From Alphaproteobacteria bacterium (GTDB lineage Bacteria; Pseudomonadota; Alphaproteobacteria; JAEULC01): DNA of 52,784 nucleotides. The notes beneath the pieces are model-generated. The model was not told where the DNA came from. It saw only the letters and a program-made list of their open reading frames with translations, and did not search any database. A program made the translations under genes and the position numbers. Positions 18,047 to 26,873 of this stretch are shown in pieces. The stretch's first letter is position 1. Every line of letters begins with the position of its first letter. The stretch spans positions 1-52,784 of the forward strand of contig JAKLKW010000068.1 in NCBI GenBank assembly GCA_023150455.1, given 5' to 3'.

Positions 18047-18817
18047 CTACTCCTTCACGTCCAGCTTCTCGAGGTTGGTCTGCGCCGCCTGGGCGGCCGA
18101 GGAGTCGGGGGCGCTGCGGATCACGCGCATCCAGTCCTCGCGCGCGCCGGCGACGTCGTCGGTCAGCCGCTTGATGATGCCGCGCTCGACCAGCGCATCG
18201 GGGTCGGTCGGGGCCAGCTTCAGCGCCTTGTCGATGTCCTGGCGCGCGCGCACGAGGTCGTCGAGGTAGCGCAGCGCGCTGGCGCGGAACATGTAGGCGT
18301 CGGCGCGCTCGGAATCGAGGTCGAGCGCCTGGTCGAAATCGGCGATCGCGTCCTTGTAGTTCTTGGCCGTCGCCAGGGTCTGGCCGCGGTCGATCCAGAT
18401 CTCCGCGTCGTGCGGCGCCAGCTTCAGCGCCGCCGACTGCGCGGCATAGGCGCGGCCCGTGTCGCCGGCCAGAAGCCAAGCCTGGCCCGCCTGCGCCAGC
18501 AGGCCGATGCGCACCTGTTCCTGCTCCGGCTGCTTGATCTCCTGCGCCAGCTGCTCCAGTCGCGTCGCCCCTTCCTTGTACTGCTTCATCGCCACCAGCG
18601 CCGCCGCGGCGCAGTGCTTCGCCGGCGCGCCGCCGCCCGCGTCCTGCCAGTTCAAGGCCTGCTCGAACGCCGCCATGGCGTCGCGCCGCGTCATCGTCAT
18701 GCAGGCGTCGTAGCGCTGCGACTCGTCCGGCGGCGCCTGCGGCCGCCGCGGCTGGGCGGTGGCAGGTTCGACACAAGGAATCACGACAGAGACACTGAGA
18801 CACAGAGAGAAAAACAT
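18047..18817 (-). CDS. Exported TPR-repeat protein with a repeat-derived N-terminus
   Basis: A 256-residue protein. Tetratricopeptide repeats cover about residues 100-250, for example DAEIWIDRGQTLATAKNYKDAI and ADAYMFRASALRYLDDLVRA, so it should be a protein-interaction scaffold. With the ATG at 18817 it begins MFFSLCLSVSVVIPC and reaches ATAQ, a plausible signal peptide for export. That N-terminus lies inside a long intergenic inverted repeat (18780-18880). A start at 18904 would add 29 residues encoded by the other arm of the repeat, and an internal ATG would remove the export signal. The start is therefore uncertain. A pair of cysteines (DAC, KHC) in the mature N-terminal part may form a disulfide. 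Confidence 0.7.
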   Translation of the reverse strand: MFFSLCLSVSVVIPCVEPATAQPRRPQAPPDESQRYDACMTMTRRDAMAAFEQALNWQDAGGGAPAKHCAAAALVAMKQYKEGATRLEQLAQEIKQPEQEQVRIGLLAQAGQAWLLAGDTGRAYAAQSAALKLAPHDAEIWIDRGQTLATAKNYKDAIADFDQALDLDSERADAYMFRASALRYLDDLVRARQDIDKALKLAPTDPDALVERGIIKRLTDDVAGAREDWMRVIRSAPDSSAAQAAQTNLEKLDVKE

Positions 18818-18880
18818 CTTGCGCGCGGCCCTTGGCCGCGCACGAGATTCCTCTCTGTGCCTCTGTGTCTCTGTGGTTAT
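18780..18880. repeat. Long inverted repeat, CAGAGACACAGAG type, with GCGCGGCC/GGCCGCGC core
   Basis: Arms of about 45 bases: ATCACGACAGAGACACTGAG on the left and the reverse complement of ATAACCACAGAGACACAGAG on the right, meeting in GCGCGGCC-CTT-GGCCGCGC (18823-18841). Translations of such arms give the familiar TTETQRHRE string seen in many unrelated genomes, which marks a widespread intergenic palindrome family. It spans the start region of the TPR gene and the upstream region of the divergent epimerase gene. Confidence 0.75.
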
Positions 18881-18921
18881 CTTCGTCTTCATCGGTTCCA
18901 TCATATCGCATCCGGCATCGC

Positions 18922-19815
18922 ATGACCGACCGACCGCGCCTGTTCTGCTTCGGCCTGGGTTACAGCGCCCTGGCGTTCGCCCGCGGGCTCGAGGCCCAGG
19001 GCTGGCGCGTCGCCGGCACCTGCCGCGGCGCCGACAAGCGCGCGGCGCTCGCGGCGGAGGGGATCGAGGCCTTCCTGTTCGACCGCGGCCGGCCGCTCGA
19101 CGACCCCGGCGCGGCGCTCGCGGGCACGACGCATCTGCTCTCCTCCGTGCCGCCCGACGCGCTGGGCGACCCGGTGATCGACCAGCATGGCGGCGATTTG
19201 CGGCGGCTTCGCGGCATCCAATGGGCCGGCTACCTGTCGACCACCGGCGTCTATGGCGACCGCGCCGGCGGCTGGGTCGACGAGGCGAGCGCGCTGGAGC
19301 CGACCGGCGCGCGCAGCCGGCAGCGCGTGGCAGCGGAACGGGCCTGGCTGGCGCTCGGCGCCGAGACCGGCATGAAGGTGCATCTCTTCCGCCTGGCCGG
19401 CATCTACGGCCCCGGCCGCAGCGCGCTCGACACGGTCCGCGCCGGCACGGCGCGGCGCATCGACAAGCCGGGCCAGGTCTTCGGCCGCATCCATGTCGAC
19501 GACATCGCCCGAGCGCTCGGCGCCTCGATCGCGCGGCCCCGTCCCGGCGCCGTCTACAATGTCTGCGACGACAACCCGGCGCCGCCGGCCGAGGTGATCG
19601 AGGAAGCCTGCCGCCTGCTCGGGATCGCGCCGCCGCCGCTCGAGCCTTTCGCGGAGGCGGTGAAGACCATGTCGCCGATGGCGCAGAGCTTCTATGGCGA
19701 CAGCAAGCGCGTGCGCAACGACCGCATCAAGACGGAGCTCGGCGTGCGGCTGCGCTATCCGAGCTACCGCGAGGGGTTGCGGGCGCTGCTGGCGGCCGAA
19801 GGATGCGCTTCCTAG
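18922..19815 (+). CDS. NAD-dependent epimerase/dehydratase-like SDR (YeeZ-like)
   Basis: A 297-residue extended SDR. The dinucleotide loop is FCFGLGYSALAFARGL (8-23), and the active-site region is LSTTGVYGDRAGGWVDE with a Tyr in the place expected for the YeeZ group. GIYGPGRSALD and the HVDDIARA segment are further SDR signatures. The usual YxxxK lysine is not clear, as in other YeeZ-like proteins, whose substrate is unknown. The ATG at 18922 begins directly with the Rossmann strand; longer in-frame versions would translate the adjacent repeat. The stop overlaps that of the convergent hydrolase gene by four bases (CTAG). Confidence 0.8.
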   Translation: MTDRPRLFCFGLGYSALAFARGLEAQGWRVAGTCRGADKRAALAAEGIEAFLFDRGRPLDDPGAALAGTTHLLSSVPPDALGDPVIDQHGGDLRRLRGIQWAGYLSTTGVYGDRAGGWVDEASALEPTGARSRQRVAAERAWLALGAETGMKVHLFRLAGIYGPGRSALDTVRAGTARRIDKPGQVFGRIHVDDIARALGASIARPRPGAVYNVCDDNPAPPAEVIEEACRLLGIAPPPLEPFAEAVKTMSPMAQSFYGDSKRVRNDRIKTELGVRLRYPSYREGLRALLAAEGCAS

Positions 19816-20582
19816 ACCAGCCCGCTCAGCTCGGCCACCTGCGCATGGATCAGCTCGATCTCGGCCGGGTCGGACAGGCGGTGGGCGCCCTGCTCGACCA
19901 GGATCACCTTCACGTCCGCGCTCTCCAGCCGCTCGGCCAGGCGCGCGGAGGTCTTCCACGGCACGTCGGGGTCGAGCTTGCCGTGCACCAGGCGCACGGG
20001 GCAGCGGATCGGGATCGGCCCGCCGAGCAGCAGGTGGCGCCTGCCGTCCTCGATCAGCGCGCGGGTGATCGGGTAGGGGCCGTCGCCATAGGCCGAGGGG
20101 CGATAGATCACGCCCTGCTCGACGAGCGCGCGGCGCACCGGCGGCGCCATGTTCGGCCACATCAGCTCCTCGGTGAAGTCGGGCGCGGCGGCGATGCCGA
20201 CGAGGCCCGCGACGCGCCGGGGCCGGCGCAGCGCGGCAAGCAATGCGAGCCAGCCGCCCATGCTGGAGCCGACCAGGATCTGCGGGCCCTGGGTCAGGTG
20301 ATCCAGCGCGGTCAGCGAATCATCGAGCCAGGTCGAGATGGTGCCGTCGGTGAACGCACCTTCCGAGCGGCCGTGGCCGGAATAGTCGAAGCGCAGGAAG
20401 GCCTGGCCGCGCGCGCGACAGAACGCTTCCAGGGCCAAGGCCTTCGACCCGGTCATGTCGGAGCGGAAGCCGCCCATGAACACGACGCCCGGTTCCTCTC
20501 CGGCGCTGCGGTGGTAGGCGATGGACGGGCGTTGGCCGCGTGGTAGTATCGCCGGCGTTTGCATTTCCTGGTCTTGCGGCAT
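19812..20582 (-). CDS. Alpha/beta hydrolase
   Basis: A 256-residue alpha/beta hydrolase. The nucleophile elbow is ILVGSSMGGWLAL (Ser about residue 106), the oxyanion segment is VFMGGFRSDMTGSKA, the acid lies in HGKLDPDVPW, and the final histidine in EQGAHRLSDP. The FRSDMTGSKA and YSGHGRSEG features resemble the ABHD10/palmitoyl-thioesterase-like branch, so an acyl-ester or thioester hydrolase is likely; the substrate is unknown. The ATG at 20582 has GGGGA eight bases upstream; an in-frame ATG at 20564 is an alternative. The first ATG overlaps, on the other strand, the ATG assigned to the next gene (shared CATG). Confidence 0.82.
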   Translation of the reverse strand: MPQDQEMQTPAILPRGQRPSIAYHRSAGEEPGVVFMGGFRSDMTGSKALALEAFCRARGQAFLRFDYSGHGRSEGAFTDGTISTWLDDSLTALDHLTQGPQILVGSSMGGWLALLAALRRPRRVAGLVGIAAAPDFTEELMWPNMAPPVRRALVEQGVIYRPSAYGDGPYPITRALIEDGRRHLLLGGPIPIRCPVRLVHGKLDPDVPWKTSARLAERLESADVKVILVEQGAHRLSDPAEIELIHAQVAELSGLV

Positions 20583-21855
20583 GGATATCCCCGGCGGCGC
20601 TCAGCCTCCGCGTGAAACAATCGGTGGATCGGTCAAGGCCGCCGGCGAGGCCGCGCGGCCGCCCGTTGTCTTACAAGTCCTGCCCGCTCTTGTCACCGGC
20701 GGCGTGGAGCGGGGCACGGTCGACGTCGCCGCGGCGGTCGCCGCCGCCGGCTGGACCAGCCTGGTCGCCTCCAGCGGCGGCCCGCTGGTGCGCGAGATCG
20801 AGCGCGCCGGCGCGCGCCACATCACCCTGCCGCTCGACAGCAAGAACCCCTTCGTCATGCGCGCGAACATCGAGCGCCTCGGCCGGGTGATCGCCGAGCA
20901 CGGCGTCGACATCGTGCATGCGCGCAGCCGCGCGCCGGGCTGGAGCGCGCTGTTCGCCGCCAGGCGCGCCGGCGTGCGCTTCGTCACCACCTTCCACGGC
21001 ACCTACAACGGCGGCAACCCGGCCAAGCGCTGGTACAACTCGGTCATGGCGCGCGGCGACCGCGTGATCGCCGCCTCGCGCTTCATCGTCGACCACGTCG
21101 TGCGGCAGTACCACGCGAGCCCGGCGCTGATCCGCCACATCCCGCGCGGCATCGACTTCCTGCGCTTCGACCCGGCGCGGGTCAGCGCCGAGCGCCAGGC
21201 CAAGCTCGCGCGCGAATGGCGCCTGGCCGACGGCGTGCCGGTCGTGATGCTGCCCGGGCGGCTCACGCGCTGGAAGGGGCAGGCGGTGCTGATCGAGGCC
21301 ATCGCGCTCAGCGGCAAGCGCGACCTGCGCTGCCTGCTGGTCGGCTCCGACCAGGGCCGCGGCGGCTACCGGCGCGAGCTCGAGCAGCTGATCGCGCGGC
21401 ACGGGCTCGAGACCGTGGTCCACATCATCGACCACTGCAACGACATGCCGGCGGCGCTGAAGCTGGCCGACCTGGTCGTCTCGGCCTCGACCGACGCCGA
21501 GGCCTTCGGCCGCGTCGCGGTCGAGGCGCAGGCCATGGGCAAGCCGGTGGTCGCGACCGACCACGGCGGCTCGCGCGAGACGGTGCTGCACGGCGAGACC
21601 GGGTGGCTGATCAAGCCGGGCAACGCGCCGCGGCTCGCCCAGGCGATCGACGCCGCGCTGGAGCTCGGCCCCGAGGAGCGCCACGCGATCGCCGAGCGCG
21701 CCATCTCGTTCGTGCGCTCGAACTTCGCGCGCGAGCTGATGTGCGCGCGCACGCTCGACGTCTATCGCGAGGTGCTGGCGGAGCGGCCCCTTGTGCGCGC
21801 GGGCGTGGGCGCCGGCGGCAACGGCGGTCCCGGCCCCGGCAAGGTCGCGGCGTGA
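20581..21855 (+). CDS. Glycosyltransferase, GT4 family
   Basis: A 424-residue GT-B protein. The N-terminal acceptor domain begins LQVLPALVTGGVERGTVD (about 31-48), the typical GT4 opening loop. The C-terminal donor domain has VMLPGRLTRWKGQAVLIEA and the paired-glutamate stretch EAFGRVAVEAQAMGKPVVATDHGG. It is directly coupled (GTGA overlap) to a GT9 heptosyltransferase-like gene, suggesting joint work on LPS core sugars. The first 25 residues are not family-like, and the ATG lacks a clear Shine-Dalgarno, so the true start may be different. Confidence 0.85.
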   Translation: MDIPGGAQPPRETIGGSVKAAGEAARPPVVLQVLPALVTGGVERGTVDVAAAVAAAGWTSLVASSGGPLVREIERAGARHITLPLDSKNPFVMRANIERLGRVIAEHGVDIVHARSRAPGWSALFAARRAGVRFVTTFHGTYNGGNPAKRWYNSVMARGDRVIAASRFIVDHVVRQYHASPALIRHIPRGIDFLRFDPARVSAERQAKLAREWRLADGVPVVMLPGRLTRWKGQAVLIEAIALSGKRDLRCLLVGSDQGRGGYRRELEQLIARHGLETVVHIIDHCNDMPAALKLADLVVSASTDAEAFGRVAVEAQAMGKPVVATDHGGSRETVLHGETGWLIKPGNAPRLAQAIDAALELGPEERHAIAERAISFVRSNFARELMCARTLDVYREVLAERPLVRAGVGAGGNGGPGPGKVAA

Positions 21856-22787
21856 CGAAAGCGGACGCGACCGTCCGCATCCTCGTCATCAAGCTCGGCG
21901 CCCTCGGCGACTTCATCCAGGCGCTCGGGCCCTGCGCCGCCATCCGCCGGCATCACGCGCATGCCGAGATCACGCTGCTGACGACCGAGCCCTATGCCGC
22001 GCTGGCGCGGCAAAGCCGCCTGTTCGACCGCGTCGAGGTGGTCGACCGCCTGAAGTGGTGGCGCATCGGCGCCTGGGCCCGCCTGCGCCGCTGGCTGCGC
22101 GGCCGGCATTTCCGGCGCGTCTACGACCTGCAGACAGGTGACCGCAGCTCGTTCCTCTACCACCTGATGATGCCGGGCAGGCGGCCGGAATGGTCGGGCA
22201 TCGCGACCGGCTGCTCGCACCCGCATGCCAATCCGCGGCGCGACCTCATGCACACGATCGACCGCCAGCGCGAGCAGCTGCGCATGGCCGGCATCGACGA
22301 GGTGCCGTCGGCCGACCTGTCGTTCCTCGAGGCCGATGTCGAGCGCTTCCACCTGCCGGCGCGCTTCGCGCTCATCGTGCCGGGCGGCTCGGCCAAACGC
22401 CCGGCCAAGCGCTGGCCCGAGGAGCGCTACGCCGCCCTCGCGCGCGATCTCAAGGCGCGCGGCATCGCGCCCGTCGTCCTCGGCGGCCCCGACGAGAAGG
22501 AGCTCGCCCAGCGGCTCGTGCGCGACGCCGGGGCCGTCGATCTCGCCGGCAGGACCTCGTTCGCCGACATCGCCGCGCTGGCGCGGCGCGCCGCCGTGGC
22601 CATCGGCAACGACACCGGCCCGATGCACGTGATCGCGGCCGCGGGCGCGCCGTCGCTCGTGCTGTTCTCGTCCGACTCCGATCCCGCCCTCTGCGCGCCG
22701 GCCGGTCCCGAGGTGCGCATCCTCCGGCGCGACCGGCTCGTCGATCTTCCGGTGGCCGAGGTTGCGGCTTCCCTGCCCATGCGGTAA
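21852..22787 (+). CDS. Glycosyltransferase family 9 (heptosyltransferase-like)
   Basis: A 311-residue GT9 protein. It opens [18 protein letters not shown], the family's N-terminal glycine loop. The C-terminal part has [21 protein letters not shown] and [25 protein letters not shown], the ADP-heptose binding signature of the WaaC/WaaF group. It should add heptose (or a similar sugar) to the inner LPS core in the cytoplasm. It starts at GTG 21852, overlapping the previous stop by four bases (GTGA). Which core position it acts on cannot be told. Confidence 0.88.
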   Translation: MTKADATVRILVIKLGALGDFIQALGPCAAIRRHHAHAEITLLTTEPYAALARQSRLFDRVEVVDRLKWWRIGAWARLRRWLRGRHFRRVYDLQTGDRSSFLYHLMMPGRRPEWSGIATGCSHPHANPRRDLMHTIDRQREQLRMAGIDEVPSADLSFLEADVERFHLPARFALIVPGGSAKRPAKRWPEERYAALARDLKARGIAPVVLGGPDEKELAQRLVRDAGAVDLAGRTSFADIAALARRAAVAIGNDTGPMHVIAAAGAPSLVLFSSDSDPALCAPAGPEVRILRRDRLVDLPVAEVAASLPMR

Positions 22788-22816
22788 ACCGGGCGGTCCA
22801 AAGGAGAGAACCGATC

Positions 22817-24817
22817 ATGAACCAAGCCGTGGCGCCCGCCGCGGCCAGCCGGAAGGCTGAAGCGGCGGCGGGCAATCCCGTCGTCGTCACCCTGCCGGAC
22901 GGCCAGCAGCGACGCTTCGATGCGCCCGTGACGGGCGCCGACGTCGCGCGCGCGATCGGACCCGGCCTCGCCAAGGCAGCGCTCGCGATCAAGCGCGACG
23001 GCAAGCTCACCGACCTGAAGGCGCCGATCGAGCGCGACGCCCGGATCGAGATCGTCACGGCCAAGAGCCCGGAAACGCTGGAGCTCTTGCGCCACGACGC
23101 CGCGCACGTGCTGGCCGAGGCGGTGCAGGAGCTCTACCCCGGCACGCAGATCACCTTCGGGCCCGCAACCGAGGACGGGTTCTACTACGACTTCGCGCGC
23201 GACGAGCCGTTCACGCCCGACGACTTCGCCAGGATCGAGGCGCGCATGCGCGAGATCGTCGACCGCGACGAGCAGATCGAGTGCGAGGTGTGGGACCGCG
23301 CGAAGATCAAGCGCTACTTCCTCGACCACGGCGAGCGCTTCAAGGCCGAATGGGTCGACGAGCTGCCCGAGGACGAGAAGATCACGGTCTATCGCCAGGG
23401 CAACTGGCTCGACATGTGCACGGGCCCGCACCTGCCGTCGACGGGCAAGCTCGGCAAGGCCTTCAAGCTGATGAAGCTGAGCGGCACCTATTGGCGCGGC
23501 GACCGCAACAACCCGCAGCTGCAGCGCATCTACGGCACGGCCTGGGCGGACGACAAGCAGCTGGCCGACTACCTGCACCGGCTCGAGGAGGCCGAGAAGC
23601 GCGACCATCGCCGCATCGGCCGCGAGATGGACCTGTTCCACCTGCAGGAGGAGGCGGTCGGCTCGGTGTTCTGGCACGCCAAGGGCTGGACGCTGTGGCA
23701 GACGCTCGAGCGCTACATGCGCCGCCGGCTCGACGCCGCCGGCTACGACGAGGTCAAGACGCCGCAGCTGGTCGACCGCGTGCTGTGGGAGCGTTCGGGC
23801 CACTGGGAGAAGTTCGCCCACGCCATGTTCGCCGCCGCGCCGCGCTCGGACGAGGCGCAGGCGGAGGAGGGCGGCCGTTCCTATGCGCTGAAGCCGATGA
23901 ACTGCCCGTGCCACGTGCAGATCTTCCGCCAGGGCCTCAGGTCCTACCGCGACCTGCCGCTCAGGCTCGCCGAGTTCGGGTCGTGCCACCGCTACGAGCC
24001 GTCCGGCGCCATGCACGGCATCATGCGCGTGCGCGCCTTCACCCAGGACGACGCGCACATCTTCTGCACCGAGGACCAGATCACCGAGGAAAGCATCAAG
24101 TTCTGCGACCTGCTGCGGACGATCTACCGCGATCTCGGCTTCCCGGAGATGACGGTCAAGTTCTCCGACCGGCCGCCGCAGCGCGCGGGGTCCGATGCGA
24201 TCTGGGACAGGGCCGAGACGGCGCTGAAGGACGCGGCCAAGGCCGCCGGCGTCGAGCTGATCAACAACCCGGGCGAGGGCGCGTTCTACGGGCCGAAGCT
24301 GGAGTTCGTGCTGCGCGACGCCATCGGCCGCGACTGGCAGTGCGGCACGCTGCAGGTCGATTTCGTCCTGCCCGAGCGGCTCGACGCTTCATATGTCGCC
24401 GAGGACGGCCAGAAGCACCGCCCGGTCATGCTGCACCGCGCGATCCTCGGCTCGTTCGAGCGCTTCATCGGCATCCTGATCGAGCACTATGCCGGCAAGT
24501 TCCCGCTCTGGCTGGCGCCGGTCCAGGCGGTGGTCGCCACGATCACCAGCGACGCCGACGAATATGCCGGCAAGGTATTGGCGGCATTGAAGGAAAAAGG
24601 CATCCGGGCGGACCTTGATATCCGCAACGAGAAGATCAACTACAAGGTCCGCGAGCACAGCCTGGCCAAGGTGCCGTTCATGCTGGTGGTCGGCCGCAAG
24701 GAGGCCGAGACCGGCACGGTCGCGATCCGCGAGCTCGGCGGCAAGGCCCAGGAAGTCCTTGCGCTGGAGGCGGCGGTCCTTAAACTCGTCGAGTTGGGGA
24801 GAATGCCGTCGTCGTAA
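22817..24817 (+). CDS. thrS: Threonyl-tRNA synthetase
   Basis: A 666-residue class II synthetase. The TGS domain covers about 20-85, then the editing domain with [10 protein letters not shown] (HxxxH), then the catalytic core with NCPCH (zinc Cys), [15 protein letters not shown] (motif 2) and [23 protein letters not shown] (motif 3), and a C-terminal anticodon-binding domain. It charges tRNA-Thr and clears mischarged Ser-tRNA-Thr. AAGGAGAG precedes the ATG by nine bases. It is followed at 72 bases by infC, the classic order. Confidence 0.97.
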   Translation: MNQAVAPAAASRKAEAAAGNPVVVTLPDGQQRRFDAPVTGADVARAIGPGLAKAALAIKRDGKLTDLKAPIERDARIEIVTAKSPETLELLRHDAAHVLAEAVQELYPGTQITFGPATEDGFYYDFARDEPFTPDDFARIEARMREIVDRDEQIECEVWDRAKIKRYFLDHGERFKAEWVDELPEDEKITVYRQGNWLDMCTGPHLPSTGKLGKAFKLMKLSGTYWRGDRNNPQLQRIYGTAWADDKQLADYLHRLEEAEKRDHRRIGREMDLFHLQEEAVGSVFWHAKGWTLWQTLERYMRRRLDAAGYDEVKTPQLVDRVLWERSGHWEKFAHAMFAAAPRSDEAQAEEGGRSYALKPMNCPCHVQIFRQGLRSYRDLPLRLAEFGSCHRYEPSGAMHGIMRVRAFTQDDAHIFCTEDQITEESIKFCDLLRTIYRDLGFPEMTVKFSDRPPQRAGSDAIWDRAETALKDAAKAAGVELINNPGEGAFYGPKLEFVLRDAIGRDWQCGTLQVDFVLPERLDASYVAEDGQKHRPVMLHRAILGSFERFIGILIEHYAGKFPLWLAPVQAVVATITSDADEYAGKVLAALKEKGIRADLDIRNEKINYKVREHSLAKVPFMLVVGRKEAETGTVAIRELGGKAQEVLALEAAVLKLVELGRMPSS

Positions 24818-24875
24818 CGGCTGCGGCGTCCGGTCTTGACGGACCGGGCGCCCGGGGCCCTATGCACGGCTTTTG

Positions 24876-24891
24876 AAGGAGGTTTTCGATA
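24876..24891 (+). promoter_or_regulatory. Strong Shine-Dalgarno and AUA start codon of infC
   Basis: AAGGAGG (24876-24882), a six-base spacer, then ATA (24889-24891). The codons that follow read [12 protein letters not shown] and continue in frame into IF3. No ATG, GTG or TTG fits this ribosome site. Rare start codons on infC are a known device: IF3 rejects non-AUG starts and so represses its own synthesis. Confidence 0.8.
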
Positions 24892-25425
24892 GCCCGTCCA
24901 CCGATCGATTTGTCGCCGAGCCGCGAAGGGCCGCGCGTCAACTATGAAATCCGCCTGCCGGCGGTCCGCCTTGTCGACGAACGGGGCGAGATGCTCGGCG
25001 TCGTGCCGATCCGTGAAGCCCTGGAGCGTGCCGAACTGGCCGGGCTCGACCTAGTCGAGGTCGCACCCCAGGCCGAGCCGCCCGTCTGCAAGATCCTCGA
25101 TTACGGCAAGTACAAGTACGAGGCCCAGAAGAAGAAGGCCGAGGCGCGCAAGCGCCAGAAGGTGATCGAGGTCAAGGAGATCAAGTTCCGGCCCGGCATC
25201 GACGACCACGACTACGACGTCAAGATGAAGGCCATGCGCAAGTTCCTGGCCGAGGGCGACAAGGTCAAGGTCACGCTGCGCTTCCGCGGCCGCGAGCTGG
25301 CGCACCAGGAGCTGGGCTCCCAGCTGCTCGACCGCGTGCGCAACGACCTGAACGAGATCTGCAAGGTCGAGCAGTTCCCGCGCATGGAAGGCCGCCAGAT
25401 GATCATGGTGGTCGCGCCCAAATGA
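24889..25425 (+). CDS. infC: Translation initiation factor IF-3
   Basis: A 178-residue IF3. The N-terminal domain has [22 protein letters not shown] and [26 protein letters not shown]; a lysine-rich linker ([11 protein letters not shown]) joins the C-terminal domain with [19 protein letters not shown] and [14 protein letters not shown]3 binds the 30S subunit, checks start codons and keeps subunits apart. The start is ATA at 24889, chosen from the AAGGAGG six bases ahead; a TTG at 24910 lacks such a site and would trim seven residues. A stem-loop (CCGGTC/GACCGG, 24830-24847) lies between thrS and infC and could be part of its control. Confidence 0.96.
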   Translation: MARPPIDLSPSREGPRVNYEIRLPAVRLVDERGEMLGVVPIREALERAELAGLDLVEVAPQAEPPVCKILDYGKYKYEAQKKKAEARKRQKVIEVKEIKFRPGIDDHDYDVKMKAMRKFLAEGDKVKVTLRFRGRELAHQELGSQLLDRVRNDLNEICKVEQFPRMEGRQMIMVVAPK

Positions 25426-25435
25426 GGTGAAGCCG

Positions 25436-25524
25436 GAAACCACCAAGACACCGAGGAATCGGATCGCGCGGCCCCTTCTGGGCCGCGCATTGCTTTTCTT
25501 GGTGCCTTGGTGTCTTGGTGGTTC
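25436..25524. repeat. Long inverted repeat, CACCAAGACACC type, with GCGCGGCC/GGCCGCGC core
   Basis: Left arm GGAAACCACCAAGACACCGAGG, right arm the reverse complement of CGAACCACCAAGACACCAAGG, meeting in GCGCGGCC (25466-25473), CCTTCTG, GGCCGCGC (25481-25488). The core stems are identical to those of the repeat at 18780 although the arms differ. It fills the gap between infC and the SDR gene and could end the thrS-infC transcript. Confidence 0.75.
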
Positions 25525-25543
25525 GTGTTCGACGGGGTGGGCC

Positions 25544-26278
25544 ATGAGCAACTCTCTTCCCGAGCGTTTCCGCCTCGACGGCCGGGTGGCGCTGGTCACC
25601 GGCGCCGCGCGCGGCATCGGCAAGGCGATCGCCGATGGCTACGCGGCGGCCGGTGCAACGGTGGTCGCGGCGGACGTCGCGCCCGGCCTGGAGGGCGTGA
25701 CCCTCGACGTGCGCGACGAGCGCGCCGTCGAAGCCGCCGTCGCCGACGTCACCCGGCGGCACGGCCGGATCGACGTCCTGGTCAACAACGCCGGCGTGGT
25801 CGGGCGGACGGCGAGCGAGGAGATGCCGCTCGAGCTGTGGGAGCGCATCGTCGCCGTCAACATGACCGGCGTGTTCCTGTGCTCGCGCGCAGCGGGCCGG
25901 GCGATGCTGAAGCAGGGCAGCGGCGCCATCGTCAACATCGCCTCGATCATGGGGATGGTCGGCGGCGGGCTCTATCCCAACCTCGCCTACCACGCGACCA
26001 AGGGCGCGGTCGTCAACATGACCCGCGCGCTCGCCTGCGAATGGAGCGGAAGGGGCGTGCGGGTCAACGCCATCGCACCCACCTTCGTCGAGACCGAGCT
26101 GACGCAGCGCCTGTTCGCCGACAGGCCGATGCTCGAGAGGATCGAGGAGCTGACGCCGATGGGCCGCGTCGCGACGGCCGAGGAGATCGCCGACGCCGCG
26201 CTCTATCTCGCGAGCGACGCCGCGGCGATGGTCACCGGCCACATCCTCGCCGTCGATGGCGGCTGGCTGGCGCGGTAA
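25544..26278 (+). CDS. Short-chain dehydrogenase/reductase
   Basis: A 244-residue classical SDR. Cofactor loop VTGAARGIGKAIADGY (17-32), NNAG (about 87), catalytic Ser in IVNIASIMG and Tyr/Lys in YHATKGAVVN, and the C-terminal ILAVDGGW ending of the FabG-like group. It should oxidise or reduce a hydroxyl/keto substrate with NAD(P); the substrate is unknown. The ATG at 25544 was chosen because upstream in-frame codons translate the intergenic repeat. It sits alone on the plus strand next to a minus-strand CoA-acid operon, which could be its metabolic context. Confidence 0.88.
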   Translation: MSNSLPERFRLDGRVALVTGAARGIGKAIADGYAAAGATVVAADVAPGLEGVTLDVRDERAVEAAVADVTRRHGRIDVLVNNAGVVGRTASEEMPLELWERIVAVNMTGVFLCSRAAGRAMLKQGSGAIVNIASIMGMVGGGLYPNLAYHATKGAVVNMTRALACEWSGRGVRVNAIAPTFVETELTQRLFADRPMLERIEELTPMGRVATAEEIADAALYLASDAAAMVTGHILAVDGGWLAR

Positions 26279-26300
26279 GGGCGAGTTTGTCGAAGGGCGG

Positions 26301-26873
26301 TCAGCCCCAGTCGATGCCGAGCCCCGGCCACTGCTCGGCCCACGGCTTGCTCGCCAGGCGCTTGCGATAGTCGGCGAGGCGCCGAGTCCGCGCATGCGGC
26401 GTCGGCGCGATGCGCAGGCCGAACAGGTCGTCGAGGCCGAACGGCGCCAGCACCTCGATCGCGCTGGACCCGTTCAGGCGCACGGCGACCGCGGTCGGCG
26501 TCTCCAGCCAGTGCGTCAGGGCGTCGGCGACGTCGCGGTACGGCGCATCGCCGTTGCGCACATGCATGCGGGCCTGGTTCTTGACCGACCACGGCACGGG
26601 CTGGCCCTCGAACACGAGCGGGCAATCGGCGGTCAGTCGTGCCTCGATCTTCTTCTCGGCCGCCTCGTCCGGGTCGGCCGGATCGAAGTAGATGACGTCG
26701 GCGTCGCCGATCGGCGTCGGCCGCGCCAGGCCGGCCAATGCGTCCCAGACCAGGGTGCGCACGAAGCCGGCGCCGATCCAGCCCTGCGGCAGGTCGAGCG
26801 CGGCGACCGCCGCGAGCGCCCGCATGCGCCACGGATCGGCGGCGATCATGGCGCTAAGGCGTGCGGCCGACAT
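26301..26873 (-). CDS. Nucleotidyltransferase-like protein (COG3575/DUF925 type)
   Basis: A protein of about 190 residues with the pattern WIGAGFVRTLVWDALAG and then IGDADVIYFDPADPDE, which matches the nucleotidyltransferase-fold family of uncharacterised proteins (usual form DIDVVYFD). The paired Asp residues would bind the metal. A later part, WSVKNQARMHVRNGDAPY, is also typical. No substrate is known for the family. The start is unsure: ATG 26873 (overlapping the upstream lyase by 20 bases), ATG 26849 or GTG 26882; none has a clean ribosome site. It is the last gene of the CaiB-lyase operon. Confidence 0.72.
   Translation of the reverse strand: MSAARLSAMIAADPWRMRALAAVAALDLPQGWIGAGFVRTLVWDALAGLARPTPIGDADVIYFDPADPDEAAEKKIEARLTADCPLVFEGQPVPWSVKNQARMHVRNGDAPYRDVADALTHWLETPTAVAVRLNGSSAIEVLAPFGLDDLFGLRIAPTPHARTRRLADYRKRLASKPWAEQWPGLGIDWG

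Noticed and set aside
18832-18921. Longer N-terminus for the YeeZ-like epimerase
   Set aside because: The extra residues are a translation of the palindromic repeat; the Rossmann strand begins right after ATG 18922.
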